Shown: piece after piece, positions 7,410 through 15,124 of the stretch | Layout: every line of letters starts with the position of its first letter | Position numbering within the stretch: position 1 is the stretch's first letter | Position numbers and translations under genes: made by a program | Assembly: GCA_016845585.1 (NCBI GenBank) | Contig: JAERSO010000080.1 | Coordinates: 1 to 53,185, forward strand | From: Acidimicrobiaceae bacterium | Lineage (GTDB): Bacteria; Actinomycetota; Acidimicrobiia; Acidimicrobiales; Aldehydirespiratoraceae | Length of the DNA stretch: 53,185 nt | Reading direction: 5' to 3' | Notes under the pieces: generated by a model | What the model saw: the letters and a program-made list of their open reading frames with translations, nothing else | Told to the model about the DNA's origin: nothing | Databases searched by the model: none

Positions 7410-10045
7410 CGGCACGCAACCTCCTCGAGTACGGCGGCGACCGCCTCGGCGGTAGCCGCCCAATCATGGATCGAACGCAGCGCCCCCATCGCCTCGGCCG
7501 ACTCGGCCACCCGTTCCTTCGTCAGGGCGTCGAGGCACGCGGTGAGGTCAGCGGTCGTCGAGCCGTAGCGAATGTCGCCGGCGGCGAACGTGTCGTCGAA
7601 GAAGGACCACTCCGATGTGATCGCCGCGACTCCGGCGCCAATGCAGTCGAACGCGGTGCCGGTGGTGAGCATGCCCTCGGGTTCGAAGGGCAGGATGATG
7701 GCGTCGTATGCCGCGGCCCGACGGTGGTAACGCCGTTCCTCGACATGGCCGAGTTCGGCGATGACTCGGGGATCGTCGGGAACGACGGTGCCGACGTCTC
7801 GACGGACGATCAGTTGGATGTCGTCACGAGATGACGCGACCACCGCATCGACGACGGACTGCAGTCGCTTCTCGACCCGGGGCGCGCCAACGACCGCGAG
7901 CCTGAGGGCACACGGCTCCCATCCCTCTTCGGCCTCGATCGCCTCACGGGTCGTCCTGCGGGCACCTTCGTACCGATCGCCCCAATGGCCATGCCGGATC
8001 ACATGGTGAGACGTGGACAAGCCATAGCGATAGCGGTCGAGCGCCGCCGCCATACCCGACGGACTGTGGTGGATGACGGCGTCGGCCGCCTCGGCCCACA
8101 ACTGGTACGAGGCCCGAGCATCGTCGGTCTTGACTGCGTGTGGTTCGAGATTGTGTTGAGTCCAGACGATCCGAACACCGGCGGCGCTCAGGTTCTCCAG
8201 CACCCTGGCGGTGAGCTCCGGATCCGTGCCGCTCCACCATTCGGGCCACGCCATGTGCAACACGTCGACCCCATCGAGACGAACACGGCCGTACCGATCC
8301 GGCCGGTGGGCACGACTCGTGATCAGGTCATCGCGCAGCGGGCCGTACAACGCATCGTCATACGGGTGCCCGGCGATCGTGCTCGCCACTCGCAGCTGTG
8401 GAGTCGCCCGCCACGTCAGATCGACGGAGGCCGCCGGTTCGATCTCGATCTGGTGGACGGCGGTGATCTCGTTCCAGAAGCTGCGCCATTCAGCCACACC
8501 GCTGGTGTCGATGCGGTGGACCTGGTGCGTTGCACCCTCGACCTCAACGTGGAGCGGGCGTGCCGCGATCTCCGGGATCGAAATCGTCAACGGGCCGGGC
8601 AGCTCGCCATCGAACGTCAGCGTCTCGTGAACGTCGAGACTCCGACGGTCGAGTCGGTACGTCGCCGATCGCTGACCCCTGACGACGGCCTCGTCGGTGC
8701 CGTTCGGACTCCAGCCATCGTGGGTGACCGTGAGGCCCCCGCCCGAGTGTTCGATGGCGACCGGTAGACCACTCGGGATCAGCGGCGCTTCACCCCGACC
8801 GGTGTCCTCGCTCAGCCCGGGTCGGCTGATGACGGGGAGCATGCACGGGTGACCGCTCGTCGGCTGCTCGAACAGGCCGGGACTGCGGGGCGATGGGATG
8901 TAGTCGGTCGAGAATCCCATCATCATCGGCAGTGCCAGCTCGATCCCGCGCGAGCGGGTCGACCACGCCGCCGCGTTGCGCTCTCCGTCGAAACGAACCA
9001 GTCGATCGTGGTCGGGCCACAGCGAGCCCGCGTCGCCCGACACGTCGGGCCGTCGGCGGAAGTCGTGCGCTGCCAACAGAAACTTGCCGTAGAGGTCGAG
9101 CGTCATCTGCAGACGGCGCGCCGGACCGCGATATGCCATCGTGCGTCGGCCCTGGTGTGCGGCGATCACGCCGTTCGGGAACCACCCGTCGAGCTCGGTG
9201 AGTGCCGCCTCGGCGCGGCCCAGCCAACGGGCCGAGTTCTCCGGGTCGCCCAAGCCATGCGCCACCGAGGTCGCCGCCAACTCGATCGTGATCGCCAGCC
9301 CGAGGGCGCCGATCGACCGACCCCACACGACCGCGCCACCGGGTTGCGCGATCTCATCGAGGTCATCGAGCACCTGGGACAGACCCGTCGCCCACACGCC
9401 GCCGATTCGATCCCGGACCGGCTGGGCGAAGAGGTACATGTCGGGGGTGTAGATGTCGAAGTGCACCCAAGACCGGAGACCGTCATCGATCCAGCCGTTG
9501 TCGCGCTGGGTGAACATCGAGCGAGCACGTTCGATGAATCGCTCCAGCTCCGGCCCGGTCCCGCGACCTTCGAGTTCGGCTTGGGCCAGGAGCACGCGAG
9601 CGGCAACGACGGCGTAGTTGGGCGGGATGGCATCGCCCGACTCGAGCCGGGCGATCGTCTCGGGGGTGTCGACGGCGGCGAGTACCTGCCCCCGCACGTC
9701 GGCGGGCATCGCATCGAGCCCGCCGAGTCGGAGCACTGTTTCCCCGATGCGGTACGAGAAGAACGCTTCGACCCTCGCGGCGTCGAGCTCGGCGATCAGC
9801 GTCGGGATGTGCTCGCGGATGTCGATCCCGGCGACCGAGCCGACCCCGCACTCGACCAGCAGGCCGAGAACATAGATCAGGTCGGACTTCGCATCGTCCA
9901 GTACTGGATGACCCGCATGGATCGCGGGGAGGCGGAGCCCGTCGGCGGTCGACTCGACCAACGCCTCCACATGGCCGACCGTCGTGGCGATCAACCGCTC
10001 GGCCAGCGACCCGGCGGTGAGTCCAACGTCAGGCGAGTCGGTCAA
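7406..10045 (-). CDS. fusion of lyase-like toroid/beta-sandwich protein with GT4-like glycosyltransferase
   Basis: About 879 residues. I chose the TTG at 10045: it has AAGGA 5 bases upstream and a short overlap with the preceding gene; the frame further upstream is only antisense-like sequence. Residues about 1-420 are helical with repeated aromatic motifs (GWIDDG, TPDMYLFAQP, VVWGRSIGAL, GWFPNGV, YRGPARRLQMTLD), like the (alpha/alpha) toroid of heparinase-type lyases or related hydrolases. Residues about 425-590 look like a beta-sandwich. Residues about 590-879 form a GT-B glycosyltransferase (VLHMAWPEWW, IVWTQHNLEPH, VIRHGHWGDRY, PFEPEGMLTTGTAFD). No signal peptide or membrane segment. Both catalytic calls are from pattern only; substrate unknown. 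Confidence 0.7.
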   Translation of the reverse strand: MTDSPDVGLTAGSLAERLIATTVGHVEALVESTADGLRLPAIHAGHPVLDDAKSDLIYVLGLLVECGVGSVAGIDIREHIPTLIAELDAARVEAFFSYRIGETVLRLGGLDAMPADVRGQVLAAVDTPETIARLESGDAIPPNYAVVAARVLLAQAELEGRGTGPELERFIERARSMFTQRDNGWIDDGLRSWVHFDIYTPDMYLFAQPVRDRIGGVWATGLSQVLDDLDEIAQPGGAVVWGRSIGALGLAITIELAATSVAHGLGDPENSARWLGRAEAALTELDGWFPNGVIAAHQGRRTMAYRGPARRLQMTLDLYGKFLLAAHDFRRRPDVSGDAGSLWPDHDRLVRFDGERNAAAWSTRSRGIELALPMMMGFSTDYIPSPRSPGLFEQPTSGHPCMLPVISRPGLSEDTGRGEAPLIPSGLPVAIEHSGGGLTVTHDGWSPNGTDEAVVRGQRSATYRLDRRSLDVHETLTFDGELPGPLTISIPEIAARPLHVEVEGATHQVHRIDTSGVAEWRSFWNEITAVHQIEIEPAASVDLTWRATPQLRVASTIAGHPYDDALYGPLRDDLITSRAHRPDRYGRVRLDGVDVLHMAWPEWWSGTDPELTARVLENLSAAGVRIVWTQHNLEPHAVKTDDARASYQLWAEAADAVIHHSPSGMAAALDRYRYGLSTSHHVIRHGHWGDRYEGARRTTREAIEAEEGWEPCALRLAVVGAPRVEKRLQSVVDAVVASSRDDIQLIVRRDVGTVVPDDPRVIAELGHVEERRYHRRAAAYDAIILPFEPEGMLTTGTAFDCIGAGVAAITSEWSFFDDTFAAGDIRYGSTTADLTACLDALTKERVAESAEAMGALRSIHDWAATAEAVAAVLEEVACR

Positions 10046-11030
10046 AACGGTCCTTGGTGATCTCGTTGCGTGCCGGCGCATCCGCGCTCCATCGTGAGAT
10101 CTCGTCGATGGCATGATCGGCCATCCGGACGAGTTCGGTTCCCTCGCTCCCGGCGAGATGCGGGGTGAGCCACACGTTCGACAGTGTGCGCAGGGGGTGG
10201 TCGTCGGGCAGCGGCTCCGGATCGGTGACATCGAGTATCGCCCGCAGCCGGCCCGCAACCAGCTCCGCCGTAAGGGCCTCGTGGTCGATGATCGACCCCC
10301 GAGCGGTGTTGATCACCGTCGCCCCTTCCCGCAGCGCGACCAGCTGATGCCCACCGATCAGACCAACCGTACTCGGAAGAAGCGGCGCATGGACCGACAG
10401 CACATCGCACCCGGCGCAGAGATCATCGAGACCGAGCTTGGTGACGCCCAGGGCGGCTGCTTCATCCGCGCTGACGAACGGGTCATAGAGCGTCACGTCG
10501 AGGTCGGGGAACTGGGCGAGCAACTCGATCACGCGACGGCCGACGAGGGACGCACCGACCAACCCGATCGTCTTGCCATAGTTCCCGCGGGGAACGCCGC
10601 CGGCCGAGGGGCGCTCGGGCCGCGGGGAGTGGACTCGTCGCCAGAGTGCATCCTTGTTGGCCCACAGGATCGCGGCGACCGTGAACTCGGCGACGGGCTC
10701 AGCGTTGCCCGCGGCACCGGAGGTCACCCGGATGCCGCGTTCCCAGACCGCATCGGTCACCACTGACTTCAGCGTGCCCGCGGCGTAGGCGATCAGGCCG
10801 AGGTTCGGGGCTCGATCGAGCACGGTGCGGTCGATCGGCGGACACCCCCAATGGCCCAGGATGACGTCAGCGTCGGCGAGCAGCGTGTCGACCCGGGGGT
10901 CGTCCCAGGAGGCGATCGGATCGGCATCGAGCACGTGACCGATTGCGCCGAGGCGATCGAGGTCCGCCGCGGTGAACCCGGGTACCTGAGGCATGTGCGC
11001 GATCACGATGTTCGGGCGTTGCCGGGTCAT
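10029..11030 (-). CDS. D-isomer-specific 2-hydroxyacid dehydrogenase
   Basis: A 333-residue NAD(P)-dependent dehydrogenase of the PGDH/glyoxylate reductase type. The nucleotide-binding loop is IGLVGASLVGRRV; the catalytic Arg lies in INTARGSIID, the Glu in DVTDPEPLPDDHPLR, and the His in VWLTPHLAGS. It should interconvert a 2-oxo acid and its D-2-hydroxy acid. Its ATG overlaps the stop of the sugar isomerase gene (ATGA), and its end overlaps the TTG start of the fusion gene by 17 bases. In a sugar-acid pathway it would act on the oxo-acid product. Confidence 0.88.
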   Translation of the reverse strand: MTRQRPNIVIAHMPQVPGFTAADLDRLGAIGHVLDADPIASWDDPRVDTLLADADVILGHWGCPPIDRTVLDRAPNLGLIAYAAGTLKSVVTDAVWERGIRVTSGAAGNAEPVAEFTVAAILWANKDALWRRVHSPRPERPSAGGVPRGNYGKTIGLVGASLVGRRVIELLAQFPDLDVTLYDPFVSADEAAALGVTKLGLDDLCAGCDVLSVHAPLLPSTVGLIGGHQLVALREGATVINTARGSIIDHEALTAELVAGRLRAILDVTDPEPLPDDHPLRTLSNVWLTPHLAGSEGTELVRMADHAIDEISRWSADAPARNEITKDRFDRLA

Positions 11031-11839
11031 GACAGGACGCTCCGCAGGACAGCGAGGTCTGCAACAGCCTGGTCGACGAGCTGCGCCGGTCGATCACCGT
11101 CAGTACCAGGGCCGGTGACGAACTCGATGGTCCACGACCCGTCGAACCCCAGCTCTCGAAGCAGATCGACCTTCGCAGCCAGGCCGTCGGCGACCTCAGC
11201 GAGGCGCGGGATCGTCATGTTCACGAAGTCGATGTGATTGACGTGGATGTGCGTGATCCGATCGCCGTACGCATCGAACCGCTCCCGGATGTGGTCAACG
11301 TCCTCATGGGTGTGGACGATGGCCTGGACCCGATCTGCCGGCCCCGCGGCCGCCATGATCCGCGCCGCCACGACCGGGTCTTCCGCGATCGAGATCCCGT
11401 GGTGGCACTCACAGAGCACCCGGCACCCGACCGGAAGCACATCGATCCAGGCGGCGATTCGTTCGCCGTACGCGCCTACCGCGTCGGCGTCGTTGCCCAC
11501 GTTGAACTTGATGCCACTGCTCCCCAGCCGATTCGCCCAGTCGGCGACACCCGCTCGAGCCGATGGATCCGGGTCGTCCAGCGAGACATAGCTGTTGAGG
11601 ACTGCGATAGGCAGCGCGTGATCGATCAACGCCTGCTGCTCGCGCTCCGGCGCCGAGACGGCGTGCCGCTCCCACAGCTCGATGCCGTCGAACCCGGCGG
11701 CGGCCAGCGGACCGAACCACGGCGACATCGGCGAAAGCTGGGCATCAGCGACACCCCTGACCCATCGTTGGGGTTCGAGGGCGACCGTACCCATCAGCAC
11801 ACATGCGTCGTTGGTCGGCGTCGTCACGGCGACGATCAT
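11027..11839 (-). CDS. xylose-isomerase-like TIM-barrel sugar epimerase/isomerase
   Basis: About 270 residues from the ATG at 11839 (alternative ATG at 11794, which would begin MGTVALEPQRW). Family features: GFDGIELWERHA near the start, FNVGNDADAVGAYGERI, VLCECHHGIS with a metal-ligand Glu/His set, IVHTHEDVDHIRERF and ITHIHVNHIDF, then GSWTIEFVTG with a Glu near the end. These match the divalent-metal sugar phosphate isomerase/epimerase superfamily. In the raw sequence it is read in one frame with the preceding oxidoreductase gene, but that looks like the result of a lost stop (see the pseudogene at 11863). It likely isomerises a keto-sugar intermediate. Confidence 0.78.
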   Translation of the reverse strand: MIVAVTTPTNDACVLMGTVALEPQRWVRGVADAQLSPMSPWFGPLAAAGFDGIELWERHAVSAPEREQQALIDHALPIAVLNSYVSLDDPDPSARAGVADWANRLGSSGIKFNVGNDADAVGAYGERIAAWIDVLPVGCRVLCECHHGISIAEDPVVAARIMAAAGPADRVQAIVHTHEDVDHIRERFDAYGDRITHIHVNHIDFVNMTIPRLAEVADGLAAKVDLLRELGFDGSWTIEFVTGPGTDGDRPAQLVDQAVADLAVLRSVLS

Positions 11840-11862
11840 GCCAGACCCGACCGAACAGTCGT

Positions 11863-12545
11863 CTACTCCCCCCGGGTACCGCACCCCGAGCCGGCCCCGG
11901 ATCCGGTCGCACAGTCCGAGCACCTCTCGGCTCCGGTGCCACGGATGTTCGACACATTGGCGTTCACCGGCGCGCAAGGCTCGGTTGACCGCCGCGACCT
12001 GGTGATGGAGCGAGCCGGGCTCGGGCGTGACCTGCTCTCGTAGGGTGCCGTCGGAGTCGGTGATCGTGATCTCCGAGGCTGCGTGGAACGGCGCCGCCAT
12101 GGTGAGTGAACGAAGGCGGTGCTCGGGGTCGTCGTCGACCGCGATCGTCAAGTCGATGTCGAGTCGGGTGACGGTGCCGATCTCCCCCTCGTGGATTCGC
12201 CGGACGGCCTCGATCGGACCCGGGTTGAACCGGATCCACATCGCCTCCATCAGGAAGCGATCACCGGCCTCGAGGAACATCACCGCGTCACCAGCGTGCC
12301 CGGGCTGGAGTGAAGCGATGTAGACGACATCCACGTCGGGGTCGGCCGCGAGATCCTCGTACCGAGAGTGGGCGGTGGCGATTCCGTGCTCCCGCGCGAA
12401 CCATTCCGCCGTTTCACCCCGTCGCGACCCCACCGCCACGAGCGCCGATCCCGTCGTCGAGACGGCCGAATGCTCGAGCCAACTGGCCGGCGATCCTGCC
12501 CGTGGCAGCGATACCCCACCTGATCGGTTCAGCCGCCGGGTGCAC
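11863..12545 (-). pseudogene. Gfo/Idh/MocA-family oxidoreductase, decayed
   Basis: The GTG at 12545 has GAGGG 6 bases upstream and begins a typical Rossmann start (RWGIAATGRIAGQLARAF). Extra bases in G/C runs at about 12450 and 11868-11873 shift the frame; removing one base at each restores LDDGSALVAVGSRRG and a normal C-terminus RYPGE-stop. Even then the product is only about 226 residues against the usual about 330. The segment with the EKP motif is missing between LEAG and DRFLMEAMW, and the segment with the conserved GGGALLD-like motif is missing after DPEHRL. The catalytic lysine region is therefore gone, and I call it non-functional. It lies 9 bases after the methyltransferase stop. Confidence 0.7.
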
Positions 12546-12554
12546 GCTGACCCT

Positions 12555-13379
12555 CTACTCGGGTTTGGTGGCCGCGATCGACCACATCATCGGCACCTTG
12601 TCGCGGAGGTGGTCCGGGAAGAACCACTGGTCGCCCTCCTGCGGGGAGAGCTCGCCGAACATCGGCCAGTCGCAGCCCTCGTGTTCCTCCACCCGGTCGA
12701 GCCGCAGGCCCGCGCCGATGATGGCGTTCAGGACCTCCGACACCGGATGCGACCATTCGTTGGCTCGCGGCGAGGTCACCTTCCCATCGCCGAGATAGGA
12801 AGTCTCCTCGTCCTCGACCAATGGTTCGTCCCGCTTCCAATACCAGTAGTGCGGCACCACCTGACCATCGACGGCTTCGTAGGGCCACGCCGCGGGGTGC
12901 AGGTCGCGGAAGACGAACCGTCCGCCCGGCCGCAGCAGGCCGGCCACGTTCGCCGCCCACCGGGCGAGGTCGGGGAACCAGCCGATGGCGCCGACCGAGG
13001 TGTAGAGCACATCGAACTCTCGGCCCACGGTGACGGCCGCGTTGTAGACGTCGCTCACGACGAAAGTGACGTTCGCTCCGGTTCGCGCCGCGAGGTCTCG
13101 AGCCGCTTCGATGGCCGGCTCCGAGAAATCGACACCCACCACCTCGGACGGACCCACCCGAGCCAGGGACACGGTGTCGGTGCCGATGTGACATTGCAGA
13201 TGGACGACCGACAGACCGGTCAGGTCGCCGAGCAGTGGCTGGTCGAAGCGCACCATCTCGCTGACCCAGGTCGGATCATCGACATAGCGTTCCTGGCGAT
13301 AGCCGTTGGGCCCGAGGTGCACCGGGACTCGGGAGTCCCAGTTGTCTCGATTCTCGGCGAGCAGTGGGTCGAGTTCCAT
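12555..13379 (-). CDS. class I SAM-dependent methyltransferase
   Basis: About 274 residues from the ATG at 13379, which shares a base with the stop of the PHP gene (TGATG). Motif I is VVHLQCHIGTDTVSLAR (a variant of the glycine-rich loop), followed by VVGVDFSEPAIEAARDLA, a motif II-like FDVLYTSVGAIGWFPDL and LLRPGGRFVFRDLHP. Aromatic-rich C-terminal half (HYWYWKRDEPL). This resembles small-molecule methyltransferases common in actinobacteria. It may methylate the pathway substrate or a glycan; the acceptor is unknown. Confidence 0.85.
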   Translation of the reverse strand: MELDPLLAENRDNWDSRVPVHLGPNGYRQERYVDDPTWVSEMVRFDQPLLGDLTGLSVVHLQCHIGTDTVSLARVGPSEVVGVDFSEPAIEAARDLAARTGANVTFVVSDVYNAAVTVGREFDVLYTSVGAIGWFPDLARWAANVAGLLRPGGRFVFRDLHPAAWPYEAVDGQVVPHYWYWKRDEPLVEDEETSYLGDGKVTSPRANEWSHPVSEVLNAIIGAGLRLDRVEEHEGCDWPMFGELSPQEGDQWFFPDHLRDKVPMMWSIAATKPE

Positions 13380-14245
13380 CAGCGCGGGACCTTCCGGGGA
13401 ACGCGTCGGTCGAACGAGGTCAGCTCGGTGACGCCGCGTGCGTCGAGCTCGGCGCCGAGTCTCTCGTACTCCCATCCGAAGTGTTCGAGGACGTGGGCAT
13501 CGGATGCCGTGGTGAACGGAACACCCGCCGCTGCCAACCGGTCGAACAAGGTCGGCGATGGGTAGAACTCATCGCACGGCTTGCGCCAGCCGGCCGACGA
13601 GACCTCCACCGCCATTCCCGACGCCACCACGATCTCAGCGAGCCGATCCTCGTACGGCGACGGATCAACGGGACGACGGCCGGCGACCTTCACCACGTCG
13701 ATGTGAGCGAGCACGTCGGTGGTGCCGCTCATCGCCAGCTCCTCGATTGCGGCGACGTACGCGGCCCACACCTCGTCGACCGGACGGTTCTCCCACTCGC
13801 GGGCGAACGTCAGATTGCCGTAGTCGTCGAAGAGCCAGGAGCCGAGCCAGTGGACCGATCCCAGCCTCACGTCGAAGGGGTACTCGTCGAGTACGGCCGC
13901 CATCGGCTCGATTGCGCCGGGGATGCGATCCACCTCGATACCGATCAACAGGGGGAGTCCTCGATCCTGTGCATCCACGAGCGCAGAGACATAGGCATCG
14001 AGATCGCCCCCGGATTCGGTGACGATCGAGTTGGCCGCCGCGGCCCGCAACGTCGCGTCGCCGTCGTGCTCCCAGTACGGGAGCACCTCGTCGATGATTC
14101 GTTCGAAGCGATGGCAGTGTTCGGTGATCGCCACCTCGGTCACACCGGCGGCGGTGGCCGTCTCACAGATCTGTGCGAGCTGGTCATAGGTCGGCGTGGG
14201 GGTGCCGGGCTCGTGGGGCCAGACGTGGGTGTGCATGTCGAGCAT
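13379..14245 (-). CDS. PHP-domain phosphatase, histidinol-phosphatase-like
   Basis: About 288 residues from the ATG at 14245, with GGAGG 10 bases upstream. The first PHP motif is MLDMHTHVWPHE, the second EVAITEHCHRFE, and a later SVHWLGSW, VLAHIDVVK and TTASDAHVLEHFG complete the metal-ligand set. These are hallmarks of the HisK/K02-type PHP family, which hydrolyses phosphomonoesters such as L-histidinol phosphate. No his genes are nearby, so a sugar phosphate is equally likely. It is the first gene of the eight-gene operon and is divergent from the lyase gene at 14281, only 35 bases away. Confidence 0.82.
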   Translation of the reverse strand: MLDMHTHVWPHEPGTPTPTYDQLAQICETATAAGVTEVAITEHCHRFERIIDEVLPYWEHDGDATLRAAAANSIVTESGGDLDAYVSALVDAQDRGLPLLIGIEVDRIPGAIEPMAAVLDEYPFDVRLGSVHWLGSWLFDDYGNLTFAREWENRPVDEVWAAYVAAIEELAMSGTTDVLAHIDVVKVAGRRPVDPSPYEDRLAEIVVASGMAVEVSSAGWRKPCDEFYPSPTLFDRLAAAGVPFTTASDAHVLEHFGWEYERLGAELDARGVTELTSFDRRVPRKVPR

Positions 14246-14280
14246 GGGGCGCAATCCTCCGTCGGGCTAGGTTCGCACAC

Positions 14281-15114
14281 GTGGATGCAGCACAGAAGCG
14301 GATTGCGTTGGCCGAGCGAGTACGGGCACGTGAGCTGACCATCATCCCTGGCGTGTTCGACATGTTGTCGGCCCGCTTGGCCGAGCAGACGGGCTTCGAC
14401 GCCCTCTACATGACCGGCTACGGCATCTCCGCGTCGCACCTCGGCGTGCCCGACGCCGGCATCGCCACCTACGACGACATGGTCAGCCGAGTTCGCACGA
14501 TCGCCGATGGCACCGAGCTCCCGTTGATCGCCGACGGCGACACCGGGTTCGGCGGACTCGACGAGCTCGCCACAACCGTCGCCGGCTACAACGCGGCCGG
14601 CGCGTGCGGGATCCAGCTCGAGGATCAGGAGTGGCCCAAGAAATGCGGCCATGCCGAGGGCCGCACCGTCGTGCCGACCTCCGAGATGCTCACCAAGATC
14701 GAGGCCGCGTTGCAGGCCCGGGCCGACGATGACTTCCTGATCATCGCCCGCACCGACGCGGTGTCCTCGCTCGGGATCGATGAAGGCATCGCCCGTGGTC
14801 AGGCCTACGCGGCGGCCGGAGCCGACGTCGTGTTCATCGAGTCGCCAGGCACCGAGGACGACTTCCAACGCATCGGCCGGGGAGTCGACGCACCACTCGT
14901 CGCCAACATGGTCGAGGGCGGCTTCTCCCCGATCTTCTCCGCTGATCGGTTGCGCGAGATGGGCTTCACCATTGGCCTCTACCCGACCACCGGCCTGCTT
15001 GCTGCCACCAAGGTCCTGCGCTCGGCGTACGCGCATCTGCGCGACACCGGATCGAGCAACGGCTTCGATGTCACGCCGATCTCCGAGATGCACGGGATCA
15101 TGGGGCTGCGATGA
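14281..15114 (+). CDS. isocitrate lyase/PEP mutase superfamily lyase
   Basis: About 277 residues from the GTG at 14281. Features of the superfamily: PGVFDMLSARLAEQTGFDALYMTGYG, LIADGDTGFGG with Mg-binding Asp, IQLEDQEWPKKCGH (the KKCGH loop signature with the catalytic Cys), IIARTDAV and FIESPGT. Close relatives include 2-methylisocitrate lyase, carboxyphosphonoenolpyruvate mutase and oxaloacetate decarboxylase, so it should cleave or rearrange a C-C or P-C bond next to a carboxylate. The exact substrate cannot be read from the sequence. It is divergent from the operon starting at 14245. Confidence 0.85.
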   Translation: MDAAQKRIALAERVRARELTIIPGVFDMLSARLAEQTGFDALYMTGYGISASHLGVPDAGIATYDDMVSRVRTIADGTELPLIADGDTGFGGLDELATTVAGYNAAGACGIQLEDQEWPKKCGHAEGRTVVPTSEMLTKIEAALQARADDDFLIIARTDAVSSLGIDEGIARGQAYAAAGADVVFIESPGTEDDFQRIGRGVDAPLVANMVEGGFSPIFSADRLREMGFTIGLYPTTGLLAATKVLRSAYAHLRDTGSSNGFDVTPISEMHGIMGLR

Positions 15115-15124
15115 TCGGTGTGAC

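Noticed and set aside
8849..10060. Long open frame on the plus strand opposite the fusion gene
   Set aside because: Antisense shadow of a high-GC gene: Arg/Asp/Gly-rich, no domain pattern, and no ribosome site.
11027..12439. Natural fusion of an oxidoreductase with a sugar isomerase
   Set aside because: The joint lies in a G6 run; one base fewer gives a normal RYPGE stop before a separate ATG, and the oxidoreductase is itself decayed.
12375..13565. Long plus-strand frame opposite the methyltransferase and PHP genes
   Set aside because: Antisense to two well-supported genes and has no recognisable protein pattern.
14780..15124. Upstream extension of the DMFase-like gene
   Set aside because: It overlaps the lyase gene in another frame and is Ser/Arg-rich; the GTG at 15125 is the better start.
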